This document shows, one piece after another, positions 8,666 through 16,625 of a stretch of 51,902 nucleotides of DNA. Under the pieces are notes generated by a model. It was not told the origin of the DNA. It made no database searches and saw nothing but the letters and a program-made list of their open reading frames with translations. Where the stretch lies: positions 1 through 51,902 of the forward strand of contig CAWULT010000022.1 of the NCBI GenBank assembly GCA_963923455.1. The letters are read 5' to 3'. The DNA comes from CAWULT01 sp963923455 (GTDB lineage: Bacteria; Acidobacteriota; Vicinamibacteria; Vicinamibacterales; UBA2999). Made by a program: the position numbers and the translations under genes. Every line of letters starts with the position of its first letter. Position 1 is the first letter of the stretch.

Positions 8666-9516
8666 CGGACGCGACGATCGAGCCGGCCCCCGCTCCCCGA
8701 CCATCGCTGCCAGTCTGGTCGGGCGTCGGGCGCGTGTTCGAACTCGCCCTCGGCCAGATGCTGTGGTCGCGCCGGACGCTCTTCATGCTGCTGGTGGTGC
8801 TGGGGCCCGTGCTCCTCGCGCTCGTGGCCAGGGCGGCCCAGGCGGGCGGGATCGTCCCGCTCCGGATCAACGGGTCGCGCGTCGCGGGGCTCGATGCGTT
8901 CGGCCTCCTGATCTGGGTGGTCTTCCTCCGCTTCGCGGTGCCCGTGCTGGGCATCTTCTATGGGACCGGCCTCATCGCGGACGAGGTGGAGGACCGGACC
9001 CTGACGTACCTGTTCACGCGCCCGATCCGTCGCGGGGCCGTGCTGGTCGGCAAGTACCTCGCGTATCTGGTGTGCACCGGCGCCGTCGTCCTGCCCTCGG
9101 TCGTGCTGGTCTACTTCCTGCTGGTTCCGCTCGGCGAGGTGGCGGGGAGCGTCGTCTGGTTCGCGGCCGACCTGGCGTTGCTGGCGCTCGGCCTGGCCGT
9201 CTATGGCGCCGTGTTCGCCCTGGCCGGCGCCCTGTTCCGGCGCCCGCTGCTGGCGGGCCTCGTCTGGGTGTTCGGCTGGGAGCCGCTGGCGACCGCGCTG
9301 CCCGGATACGCCAGGCAGCTGACCGTGGCCTACCACCTGCAGTCGCTCGTGCCGCACGCCATGCCCGATTCCGGGGTGATGACGCTGCTGACCAGCGTCT
9401 TCGCCGACACGCCGTCGGCGCCGGTCAGCGCCGCCTGGCTGGTCGTGCTGCTCGGGCTGGCCCTCGTACTCGCGGTCCGGGCGGTCGAGACCCGGGAGTA
9501 CGTGCTGGACCAGTAG
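8662..9516 (+). CDS. ABC transporter permease (second copy)
   Basis: 284 residues starting at ATG 8662, which overlaps the second ATPase stop. Several membrane segments are visible (for example FMLLVVLGPVLLALV and a long C-terminal block). The motif GLIADEVEDRTLTYLFTRPIRR matches the cytoplasmic loop seen in NosY-like ABC-2 permeases and parallels the ADDRRANALVLYLSKPLSR loop of the first permease. Last gene of the exporter module; a promoter-like TATAAT for the next gene lies 37 bases after its stop. Confidence 0.88.
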   Translation: MTDATIEPAPAPRPSLPVWSGVGRVFELALGQMLWSRRTLFMLLVVLGPVLLALVARAAQAGGIVPLRINGSRVAGLDAFGLLIWVVFLRFAVPVLGIFYGTGLIADEVEDRTLTYLFTRPIRRGAVLVGKYLAYLVCTGAVVLPSVVLVYFLLVPLGEVAGSVVWFAADLALLALGLAVYGAVFALAGALFRRPLLAGLVWVFGWEPLATALPGYARQLTVAYHLQSLVPHAMPDSGVMTLLTSVFADTPSAPVSAAWLVVLLGLALVLAVRAVETREYVLDQ

Positions 9517-9553
9517 CCCGGACGGGGTGGGAACGCCCGGCCGAGCCCGTCCG

Positions 9554-9559
9554 TATAAT
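9554..9559 (+). promoter_or_regulatory. Candidate -10 element (TATAAT)
   Basis: Perfect TATAAT, 14 nt before the ATG of the DUF3352-like gene, in the short gap after the ABC module. No recognisable -35. Predicts a leader of about 5-9 bases. Confidence 0.55.
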
Positions 9560-9573
9560 CAGCAGTCAGCGAG

Positions 9574-10602
9574 ATGACCAGGCGAACCCGCGTCGTGCTC
9601 GGTATTGCAGGGGGCATCCTCGTCGTCGGCCTTGGGGCCGGGCTGGTCACGGCGTACTTCGGCGGCTTTCAGGGCCTGATCCTCATCGGGACCAACGGGC
9701 CCGATGAGCTGGCCTACGTCCCCGCCGACGCCCGCGTGGTGGCCTTCGTCAACGTCCGGGAGGTCATGGACTCCGACCTGCGGAAGGCCCTGAACGCGGT
9801 CCAGCGCCGCGGGCCGAGGGACGCGTCGGAGTGGGAGCGGGCCACGGGCCTGGATCTCGAGCGGGACATCGACCATGTCGTGGCCGCGAGCTCAGGTCAG
9901 CAGCGCCAGCCCCCGCTCGTGCTTGCCAGGGGGCGCTTCGACGCGGTTCGGCTCGAGGGCTTCGTCCGGGAGCGCCGGGGCCGGGTGGAGACCTATCGGG
10001 GCAAGCGGGTGCTCGTCGCGGAGGACGGCCGCATGGGCGTCGGCCTGCTGGAGCCAGACCTCGTCGCCGCCGGCGACCCGGCGTCGATTCGCGCCGCGCT
10101 CGACGTCGCGTCCGGTGGAGCGACCAGTGTCAGGAGCAACGGGGACCTGATGCGGCAGGTTCGCGAGGCCCACGCCGGCTCCGCGTGGGCCGTTGCCCGG
10201 TTCGACGCCCTGGCGTCGGACGGCCGCATGCCGCCTGCCGTGGCCCAACGCCTGCCGGCGATCACCTGGTTGAGCGCGACGGCACGGGTGAATGGGGGAC
10301 TGGACGCGTCCATCAGGGCCGAAACGCGCGACGAGACCGCCGCCAGGGACCTGCGCGAGATCGTCCAGGGCTTCGTGGCGCTGGCGCGGATGCAGACGGG
10401 GGCTGCCAGCGGCGACCTGTCTGGAGCGCTCGACACCGTGCAGATTTCCGGCGCCGGCAAGACCGTCTCGGTCGCGATGAACGTGCCGCTTGCCCTGATT
10501 GGCCGGCTGGCGGCCATGCGGCCTCCGGGTCCCCGCAGACCCGCCGAACTGCCGGCACCGCCTGCCCCGCCGGCGCCGCCTGCACCGCCGAGCGCGCCCT
10601 GA
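9574..10602 (+). CDS. DUF3352-like envelope protein with Pro/Ala tail
   Basis: 342 residues. Begins with a positively charged stretch and one hydrophobic segment (VVLGIAGGILVVGLGAGLV), so it is anchored in or exported across the inner membrane. After it comes DELAYVPADARVVAFVNVREVMDS, the pattern that opens DUF3352-type proteins (a substrate-free description of a heart-shaped, lipoprotein-like fold in cyanobacteria and acidobacteria). The last 20 or so residues are a low-complexity run of PAPPAPP units. Function unknown. A TATAAT 14 nt upstream suggests its own promoter. The domain assignment is from memory of the family pattern and is tentative. Confidence 0.7.
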   Translation: MTRRTRVVLGIAGGILVVGLGAGLVTAYFGGFQGLILIGTNGPDELAYVPADARVVAFVNVREVMDSDLRKALNAVQRRGPRDASEWERATGLDLERDIDHVVAASSGQQRQPPLVLARGRFDAVRLEGFVRERRGRVETYRGKRVLVAEDGRMGVGLLEPDLVAAGDPASIRAALDVASGGATSVRSNGDLMRQVREAHAGSAWAVARFDALASDGRMPPAVAQRLPAITWLSATARVNGGLDASIRAETRDETAARDLREIVQGFVALARMQTGAASGDLSGALDTVQISGAGKTVSVAMNVPLALIGRLAAMRPPGPRRPAELPAPPAPPAPPAPPSAP

Positions 10603-10677
10603 GCCGCCGTCATTCCTGGATGGTATCCCCGGCTCCGTAAACGACCGATTCCGACCTGACGTAAAGCTTCGGTATCG

Positions 10678-11127
10678 ATGTCGGAGCACATCTTCTTCTA
10701 CGGCACGCTGATGGAGCCCTTCCACATGAGCGCTCGGCGTCTCGTGGAGGAGCACCTGTGCTTCGTCGGACGCGGCCGGATCCACGCGGCGCTGTTCGAC
10801 CTCGGGTTCTATCCCGGCGCGGTGCCCAGCGAGGACGGCGTCGTCGTCGGGGAAGTCCAACAGATGCTCAAGCCGGCGGTGGTGCTGCGGGCGCTGGACG
10901 AGTTCGAAGGCTGCCGGCCGACCGAGCCCGACCTCGGCTTGTTCGTGCGCACGGCGGTCGAGGCCAGGCTCGACGACGGCTCGACCCGCACGGTGTGGGT
11001 CTACTTCTACAACGCGCCTCTCGGGCAGGCCAGCCAGATCGAGTCCGGCGACTACCTGCAGCACCTGCGCCCGCGGCTCCCGACCGTCGTCGAATCCGCG
11101 CCGGTCGGCGGACCGCATTCGCGCTAG
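10678..11127 (+). CDS. Gamma-glutamylcyclotransferase-like (AIG2/GGCT fold) protein
   Basis: 149 residues. Starts with the fold's signature FFYGTLM. RALDEFEGCRPTEPDLGLFVR carries the conserved acidic position followed by the LDxxEG turn, and the chain ends with a typical WVYFYN strand. Proteins of this fold cyclise gamma-glutamyl amines or are uncharacterised, so the substrate is not claimed. Monocistronic: a TAAAGC hexamer at 10662-10667 lies 10 nt before the ATG, and the next genes run on the other strand. Confidence 0.8.
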   Translation: MSEHIFFYGTLMEPFHMSARRLVEEHLCFVGRGRIHAALFDLGFYPGAVPSEDGVVVGEVQQMLKPAVVLRALDEFEGCRPTEPDLGLFVRTAVEARLDDGSTRTVWVYFYNAPLGQASQIESGDYLQHLRPRLPTVVESAPVGGPHSR

Positions 11128-11167
11128 CGTCCGCCAGGCGCCTCGCGCGGGGGCTGGCCTGGTTTCG

Positions 11168-11515
11168 TCAGGCGCCGGCCCGTCCGGTGCGCAACGACTC
11201 CAGGTAGGCCGTGATGGCGCTGATGACGTAGTCGGGCGGGGCCACGAACTCCAACCCGCTCAGGTAGGCCACCTCCTCCTGATCCACCTCGCTGATGTGC
11301 GAGTGGACCACGCGTCCCTTCACGACGACCGACTGCGGGCCGAGCGTGAGCCGAAGGTCGTGCAGCGAGTTGAGCAGGATCGGGAAGCGCGTCTCGATCG
11401 TCGCGCCACCGACGCCGAGTTCCTTGACGAGCAGGGGCTCGAACACCATGATTTCGCCCCTGAGCTCACCGAGGATGGGGAGCCGTTCGGCGCTGCGCTG
11501 ATCCCACGAGGACAT
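11168..11515 (-). CDS. PilZ-domain-like protein with degenerate c-di-GMP motif
   Basis: 115 residues. An N-terminal R7-SAE-R11 corresponds to the RxxxR of PilZ domains, and KELGVGGATIET falls where (D/N)xSxxG is expected, but Asp/Asn is Glu and Ser is Gly. The rest (strands around VKGRVVHSHI and YLSGLEFV) fits a PilZ barrel. With the second motif altered, c-di-GMP binding is doubtful; many such proteins act as adaptors. It lies 27 bases downstream of a receiver-like gene on the same strand, suggesting a two-gene unit, although a TATAGT hexamer 11 nt before its ATG could give it its own promoter. Confidence 0.65.
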   Translation of the reverse strand: MSSWDQRSAERLPILGELRGEIMVFEPLLVKELGVGGATIETRFPILLNSLHDLRLTLGPQSVVVKGRVVHSHISEVDQEEVAYLSGLEFVAPPDYVISAITAYLESLRTGRAGA

Positions 11516-11526
11516 CGGCGCGCAGC

Positions 11527-11532
11527 ACTATA
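11527..11532 (-). promoter_or_regulatory. Candidate -10 element of the PilZ-like gene
   Basis: TATAGT on the minus strand, 11 nt before the ATG at 11515. No -35 identified. Confidence 0.4.
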
Positions 11533-11542
11533 GCACGCAAGC

Positions 11543-11917
11543 TCAGTTCATCCGGGGCGCCGGCCGCGCGGGCAGCAGCGGCACGTCGTCGGACACCTGC
11601 GCCACGTCGTCACGGGGCAGTTCGCCCTGGCCCTCGTCCGTGTAGGTCAGCACGGGGATGTCACGGGTCATGGGGTCGAGCTTCAGCATCGTCAGCAGCT
11701 GGAAGCCCTCGACCTGGTCGAGGTTGGTGCACAGGACGATCAGGTCCGGGAGCGTCCGCCGGATCGTGGCGTACGCGTAGGCGAACGACTCGATGAAGAC
11801 GATCTCATAGCGGCCGGGCTCGAGCGCCGTCTCGAGCGTGCTCATCACGGCGGCATCGCCGTTGATGACGGCGACCTGTTGCGGGGGCAGAGCGGCGGCG
11901 CGTGCGGTGTCGATCAT
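11543..11917 (-). CDS. Degenerate response-regulator receiver domain protein
   Basis: 124 residues from ATG at 11917; an in-frame GTG at 11944 would add nine residues. A single receiver-like domain: VAVINGDAAVMSTLETALE, then PDLIVLCTNLDQVEGFQLL, then IPVLTYTDEG. The position that normally holds the phospho-accepting Asp (PDLIVLD) is Cys63, and the acidic pair near the N-terminus is reduced to one Asp, so phosphorylation is unlikely. The C-terminus is Pro/Arg-rich. It may act as a phosphorylation-independent partner; the adjacent PilZ-like gene is the obvious candidate. Confidence 0.65.
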   Translation of the reverse strand: MIDTARAAALPPQQVAVINGDAAVMSTLETALEPGRYEIVFIESFAYAYATIRRTLPDLIVLCTNLDQVEGFQLLTMLKLDPMTRDIPVLTYTDEGQGELPRDDVAQVSDDVPLLPARPAPRMN

Positions 11918-11944
11918 CGGGTATCGTCGGCCTTCGCCGTCCAC

Positions 11945-12308
11945 AGTTCAGGATTCGTGCCACACACCACCGGGAACACCCCGCGCACGGGCGCGCCGCA
12001 TCGCGGCACACCGCTGCATCCGCCCTCAACGCCAGGATCGTGATCCGCGATCGCTCGACCGCGGCAAGCGACTGTGATGGCAGCACTTGGCGAGCGCGGT
12101 CGCGGAACTGCGCCACGCTTCACGCCGTGGGCGGAGGGTCGGGGCTTTTCTGAGAGTAGTTCGCGGGCCCGGCGACTTCGGTCGGCCAAGAAGTGTCAAT
12201 GGCCCGTGACGCGTTTGGTCACACGGAGGGCCGCGCCGTACGTGGAACGGGGGCGGCCCCCGTTCCGGATGGAACGGAGGCAGCCCCCGGATGGTGCGTC
12301 GGGCGGGT
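11945..12308. other. Intergenic stretch without a supported gene
   Basis: About 360 bases between the receiver-like gene and the end of the first TonB-dependent receptor. I see no convincing coding region or RNA gene. The only clear structure is the GC hairpin at 12245-12265, followed by a diverged repeat of its right arm (around 12270-12295). Confidence 0.5.
12245..12265 (-). terminator. Hairpin downstream of the TonB-dependent receptor
   Basis: Perfect 9-bp stem (GAACGGGGG / CCCCCGTTC) with a 3-nt loop, 44 bases after the minus-strand receptor stop. No T-tract follows, so termination ability is uncertain. Confidence 0.4.
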
Positions 12309-15300
12309 CTAGAAGATGAACTTCACGTTGACCCAGCCGCGGGTGCCGTCCTGGAACAGGTCGGCCATCCCGTAGCGGACGTCGTAGGCGTTCTGGCCGT
12401 CTGGTGTGCGGTTGATGAGCGCCCGGTAGTCGTAGCCCTTCGTCAGGTCGACGCCGTGCAGGTCGATCGCCGCCGACTGGCGAGGCGCGCCCGCGCCCAG
12501 GTTCAGGTAGTTGAAGATGTGCGTGGCCGTCTTCTGGTTGAAGAGGTTCAGCACGTTGGCCTCGAAGCGCAGGCGCTTCGAGCCCGTCATCTTCAGCTCG
12601 TGCGAGACGACCAGGTCGGTCCGGCTCAGCATCGGCGTGCGGCCCATGTCGCCGCGGCCGTTGACGAACACCGGGATCTGGTTGGTCGTGTTCACGTAGG
12701 TGCTGATCGGCGTGCCGCTGGCGGCATAGATGAAGGCGCCGATCTGCGTGCCGAACGGGAAGTCATAGGCGCCGTAGAGCTTCACCGCGTGCGGACGATC
12801 CGTCGCCAGACGGCCGACCACGTCGTTGTTGCCCTTCGAGTCCCAGATGATCTCGTCGATGTCCCACGCACGGTTGACGTTGCCACCCTGGCGGAAGACG
12901 TTGCCCGCCTGCTGCTGCGCCGTGGCCGAACTCACGCCGGTGGTCGGCGTCCGGATCTCGTCCGACGAGGCCAGGCCGGCGTAGTTGCCGTAGAGCCGGC
13001 TCAGCGTGTAGTTGGCGCTGAAGAAGTAGTTCTTCGAGAACCGGCGCGTCCACTCGAGCTGCAGCGCGTCGTACTGGCGCTTCGGCTTCGGCGTGGGCTG
13101 GCCCGACGGGGTCAGGCCCGTCGGGAACTGAATCGACGTCTGGCCCTTGCCCGGGTTGCCGATCAGGTACCCTTCGTCGCCGCTGGCGTCGAGGAAGCCG
13201 ATGTCCTCGATCGTCTCGAGCAGGTCGTTCCGGAGGTAGTGGATGCTGAGCACGCTGTTGCGGTTCAGCTGGTACTCCGTGCCGACGTTGAAGCTCGACT
13301 GCCGCATCGGCTTGAGATCCGGGTCGATGCTGCCGGCAAACGACGGCACGCGGCGATCGCGGCAGCTGCCCGCCGTGGTCCACAGGTCGCGGCCCGGCAT
13401 GTTGCCGAGGCTCAGGGTGTCGATGGCGAGCGTATCGAGCGTGCGGTAGTAGATGCACCACGTCTCGGCGCCGAACGAGCCGCGCGGCAGCTCGTACTTG
13501 GTCCAGTCGTAGTACATGCCCCAGCTGCCCGACAGCTTCATCTTGCCGTCGCCGAAGAGGTCGTAGGCGGCGCCCAGGCGCGGCGCCAGCTTGTCGGCCA
13601 TGTTGAAGTGGATCGCCGTCTCCAGGTACTCGGGACGGAACGACGGCACCTTCTCGTCTTCGGTGCGCAGGCCCAGGTTCAGCGTCAGGCGGTTGCCAAT
13701 CGTCCACTGGTCCTGGATGTAGAGCGAGTTGATGTCCGCGCCGGCCTTGTTCGTCGTGCGCCGGTCGTTGACCTCGTAGTAGCCGTAGGTGCCCACGCCG
13801 CGGTTGACGCCGCCGAACACGAACCCAGCCGGGCCCCAGTTGATCTGGACGTAGCCGCCGGGGTAGGCGAGGTCGATGTCGTTGACGACGTGCTGGAATC
13901 CGTAGCCCGCCTTCAGCGTGTGATAGCCAGCGCCGTTGAAGGAGTGGTTGTAGTCGATGTTGAAGTTCTGGCGCTTCGTCGTGTCGAAGTTGGTGATCTG
14001 TGCGCGCGGCGTGTTGACGAGGCCCGTGCCGCCCTGCAGCGACGCCGGGATGATGCTGTTCACGGCGGTCGTCGGGTTGAGGTACGTGTACGACGTCTTC
14101 GTCGAGACGCCCGTGTCCGTGAACCGGTCATGGAAGATGCCGCCGCGCATGCTCAGGAACGCGCTGTTGGACAGGCTCAGGTCGAAGGTGCCGCTGGTGT
14201 TGACCTGGTTCTGCTCCCAGCCGCGCGGGATGTTCGCCGCCAGGCCGGCCTGCGTCGCGGTCTGCGAGTTCGGCGTCGCGCCGTTGTAGGCGCTCAGCGT
14301 GCCCGTCACGGTCGTCGGCGTCCACAGGGCCGACCACGACGCGTTGAACTTGCGCTGCGCGTAGCTCAGCTTGCCGAACATCTGGTTGTTCCAGGTGTCG
14401 CGCGGGATGTCGCCGTTCGTGTTGCCGGCGAAGTTGTAGTTGTTGGTGCGCTGCTCGTTGCGGGGCGAGACTGAGCCGAAGAAGAAGAGCCGATCCTTGA
14501 TGATGGGACCGCCGACGGACCCGCCGAACTCGTTCTGCTTCCGGTCCTGCTCCTTGTCCTGCACGAAGTACGCGGTGCGCTCCGTCAGGGGGTCGAGCAC
14601 CAGGCGCTTCACCGGGCCGGCCGAGAGGGCGCTGCCCTCGAAGTAGTAGTGGCCCTCGCCGCGGAAGGTGTTGCCGCCGCTCTTGGTGACCGCGCTGATG
14701 ACGCCGCCGAGGGCGCCGCCGAATTCGGCCGAGATGCCCGCCGTCTTGACCTGTACCTCCTGGAGGTACTCGAAGACGGTGTTCTGCCGCGACGAGCCGT
14801 TGACCAGCGAGTTGGTCACGATGCCGTCCACGGTGAACTGGTTCTCCGCGCCGCTCGCGCCGTTCACCTGGATGCCGCCCTCGACCTCGCCCTGGCTGAC
14901 CGACGGCGAGGTGAAGGCGATCGACTGGAACGACCGCGTCTTCGGCATGCGGTCGAACTCTTCCGCACTCACGTTGTGCGCCACGAGGGTGCTGCGCTGG
15001 TCGACCAGGGGAGTGGCCTCGCCGACAACCTGGACGGTTTCGGACACCTCGCCGACGCGCAGGTCGGCGTCGAGCTCGAAGGTGCGGCCGAGGAGCACGA
15101 GCACGTCGGTCCGCTCGACCTTGGAGAAGCCCGTGAGCTCGAACCGGACCGTGTACCGGCCGGGCACGAGGTCCGGAACGGTGTACTGCCCGTTGGCGTC
15201 GGTGACGAAGGTCCGGACTTCACCCGTCTGGACGTTGGTCGCCACCACGGTGACTCCGGGGATGGCTGCCCCCTGCTGGTCCTTGACCCGGCCCGTCAGG

Positions 15301-15383
15301 CCGCCGAATCGTTCCTGCGCCGTCGCGAGGCCCGTCACGGCCAGCACGAGCGCCACAAGTAGGGCACTTATGCGTGCGTACAT
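12309..15383 (-). CDS. TonB-dependent receptor with carboxypeptidase-regulatory-like N-domain
   Basis: 1024 residues. Signal peptide (about residues 1-22, ending ATAQ), then a carboxypeptidase-regulatory-like beta-sandwich (GGLTGRVKDQQGAAIPGVTV). A plug domain follows (FQSIAFTSPSVSQGEVEGGIQVNGAS, then ENQFTVDGIVTN and GGVISAVTKSGGN), then the long outer-membrane barrel ending in the Phe typical of beta-barrel insertion (VNVKFIF). It would import a large substrate across the outer membrane using TonB energy. No SusD partner is adjacent, as expected for the Oar/CarbReg-type receptors frequent in Acidobacteriota. Translation starts behind a good AAGGAG (15393-15398). Substrate unknown. Confidence 0.93.
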   Translation of the reverse strand: MYARISALLVALVLAVTGLATAQERFGGLTGRVKDQQGAAIPGVTVVATNVQTGEVRTFVTDANGQYTVPDLVPGRYTVRFELTGFSKVERTDVLVLLGRTFELDADLRVGEVSETVQVVGEATPLVDQRSTLVAHNVSAEEFDRMPKTRSFQSIAFTSPSVSQGEVEGGIQVNGASGAENQFTVDGIVTNSLVNGSSRQNTVFEYLQEVQVKTAGISAEFGGALGGVISAVTKSGGNTFRGEGHYYFEGSALSAGPVKRLVLDPLTERTAYFVQDKEQDRKQNEFGGSVGGPIIKDRLFFFGSVSPRNEQRTNNYNFAGNTNGDIPRDTWNNQMFGKLSYAQRKFNASWSALWTPTTVTGTLSAYNGATPNSQTATQAGLAANIPRGWEQNQVNTSGTFDLSLSNSAFLSMRGGIFHDRFTDTGVSTKTSYTYLNPTTAVNSIIPASLQGGTGLVNTPRAQITNFDTTKRQNFNIDYNHSFNGAGYHTLKAGYGFQHVVNDIDLAYPGGYVQINWGPAGFVFGGVNRGVGTYGYYEVNDRRTTNKAGADINSLYIQDQWTIGNRLTLNLGLRTEDEKVPSFRPEYLETAIHFNMADKLAPRLGAAYDLFGDGKMKLSGSWGMYYDWTKYELPRGSFGAETWCIYYRTLDTLAIDTLSLGNMPGRDLWTTAGSCRDRRVPSFAGSIDPDLKPMRQSSFNVGTEYQLNRNSVLSIHYLRNDLLETIEDIGFLDASGDEGYLIGNPGKGQTSIQFPTGLTPSGQPTPKPKRQYDALQLEWTRRFSKNYFFSANYTLSRLYGNYAGLASSDEIRTPTTGVSSATAQQQAGNVFRQGGNVNRAWDIDEIIWDSKGNNDVVGRLATDRPHAVKLYGAYDFPFGTQIGAFIYAASGTPISTYVNTTNQIPVFVNGRGDMGRTPMLSRTDLVVSHELKMTGSKRLRFEANVLNLFNQKTATHIFNYLNLGAGAPRQSAAIDLHGVDLTKGYDYRALINRTPDGQNAYDVRYGMADLFQDGTRGWVNVKFIF

Positions 15384-15887
15384 CAGTTGTTTCTCCTTAT
15401 GTTGTCAAAATCGATCTGCTTGCCTTAGAGCCGTACAGAGGAAAACCCGTACCAGGTGGTCCCGTTCGTCAAGTGATTGATTTCACAGCTATCTCTGTGC
15501 CCAGACCCCAGTCGAAGGGACGAACCGATCCATGGAAAGCAAACCCGCAGACTAAAATCATGGATCTAAAATAATTCGTAATGCAAGTATTGCGGGTCGT
15601 TGGTCTCAGGTCTGGGCCGGTCCCGGCCCGGGGCACGTTCGCGGCGCCGGAGTCGCGTTCTGTACCCCCTGAATGGGGCAACGACGACGGGCCTGGCGAG
15701 TGATCGGCGCCCCAGGGACGAATGCAGCCCCAGCGCGTGCAGACGCTCCGGTTGGAGTAACCCGGACGGGTGCTGCGGAATTCTTCATGTTGCTCGACAC
15801 GGCTGTACCTCCTGAGTCCGCGGTTTGACAGACGAGTCGCCCTCGATCACGCTAGACCGTCTTCGGCGGGGTGGGAGTCAGGCGACG
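15384..15887. promoter_or_regulatory. Divergent regulatory region between two TonB-dependent receptor genes
   Basis: About 500 bases with no supported gene. It includes the AAGGAG ribosome-binding site of the minus-strand receptor and an AT-rich patch around 15555-15590 that stands out in this GC-rich DNA, a likely promoter zone. A 6-bp GGGCCG/CGGCCC hairpin lies at 15614-15629. No single promoter could be fixed with confidence. Confidence 0.45.
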
Positions 15888-16625
15888 ATGGTCTCGAGAG
15901 CGCACGCACGACGGTTGGTACTGATGGCCCTCCTGCTCGCGAGCACCGCGGGCGCGACTGCACAGACGATCACTGGGACGGTGTCCGGGCACGTGGCGGA
16001 CGCGCAGGGCCTGCCGCTGGCGCGGGTCGAGGTCGTCGCACGCTCGACGGCACTCCAGGGCGAGCGACTGGGCACCACGTCGGAGCATGGTGACTTCCGC
16101 CTGCCCGGGCTGCCGCCCGGCGCCTACGAGCTCCGGTTCTCGAGGACGGGCTTCGAGACCACCACCCGCCGCGTCACGGTCGGGCCAGGTCAGCCGGTGG
16201 CGGTCGACGTGGCGCTCGGCGTGGCCGGCATCGCGGTCGCGGTCGACGTGACGGCGCCGGCCGTCGACGTGTTCGCCCGCACGGCGCTGATGGCCACGAC
16301 CTTCTCGCAGGACCTGGCGTCCACGCTGCCGACGGCGCGGGACCTGAGCGCCACGCTGCTGCTGGCGCCGGCCGTGCACGCGACCGGTCCCGGCGGGGCG
16401 TTCTCGATCGCCGGTGCGCCGTCCTTCGAGAGCCTGTTCCTCATCAACGGCGTCACCGTGAACGAGAACATCCGCGGGCAGGCGCAGAACCTGTTCATCG
16501 AAGATGCCATCGAGCAGACGACGGTGGCCGCCGGCGGCGTGTCGGCGGAATTCGGCCGGTTCTCGGGCGGTGTGGTCAACATGGTCACGCGCTCGGGGGG
16601 GGCAACCGGTTCGGCGGCTCGCTGA
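15888..16625 (+). CDS. TonB-dependent receptor, N-terminal part (frameshifted gene)
   Basis: 245 residues from ATG 15888; the signal peptide MVSRAHARRLVLMALLLAS starts here, while an in-frame TTG at 15825 would bury it. It carries a carboxypeptidase-regulatory-like repeat (ITGTVSGHVADAQGLPLARVEV) and the plug domain with FLINGVTVNENIRGQ and GGVVNMVTRSGG. At that point, in a run of eight G (16595-16602), the frame is lost and the reading ends at TGA 16625 after a few unrelated residues. The barrel continues in another frame at once, so this is the first half of one receptor, either broken, phase-variable or a sequencing error. Confidence 0.85.
   Translation: MVSRAHARRLVLMALLLASTAGATAQTITGTVSGHVADAQGLPLARVEVVARSTALQGERLGTTSEHGDFRLPGLPPGAYELRFSRTGFETTTRRVTVGPGQPVAVDVALGVAGIAVAVDVTAPAVDVFARTALMATTFSQDLASTLPTARDLSATLLLAPAVHATGPGGAFSIAGAPSFESLFLINGVTVNENIRGQAQNLFIEDAIEQTTVAAGGVSAEFGRFSGGVVNMVTRSGGATGSAAR

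Noticed and set aside
10548..10600. Tandem GCC/CCG-rich repeat as a regulatory or CRISPR-like repeat
   Set aside because: It is the coding sequence of the PAPPAPP tail of the DUF3352-like protein.
15825..15887. TTGACA at 15825 as the -35 of the frameshifted receptor gene
   Set aside because: The best -10-like hexamer (TAGACC) is 22 bases away, too far for a normal promoter.
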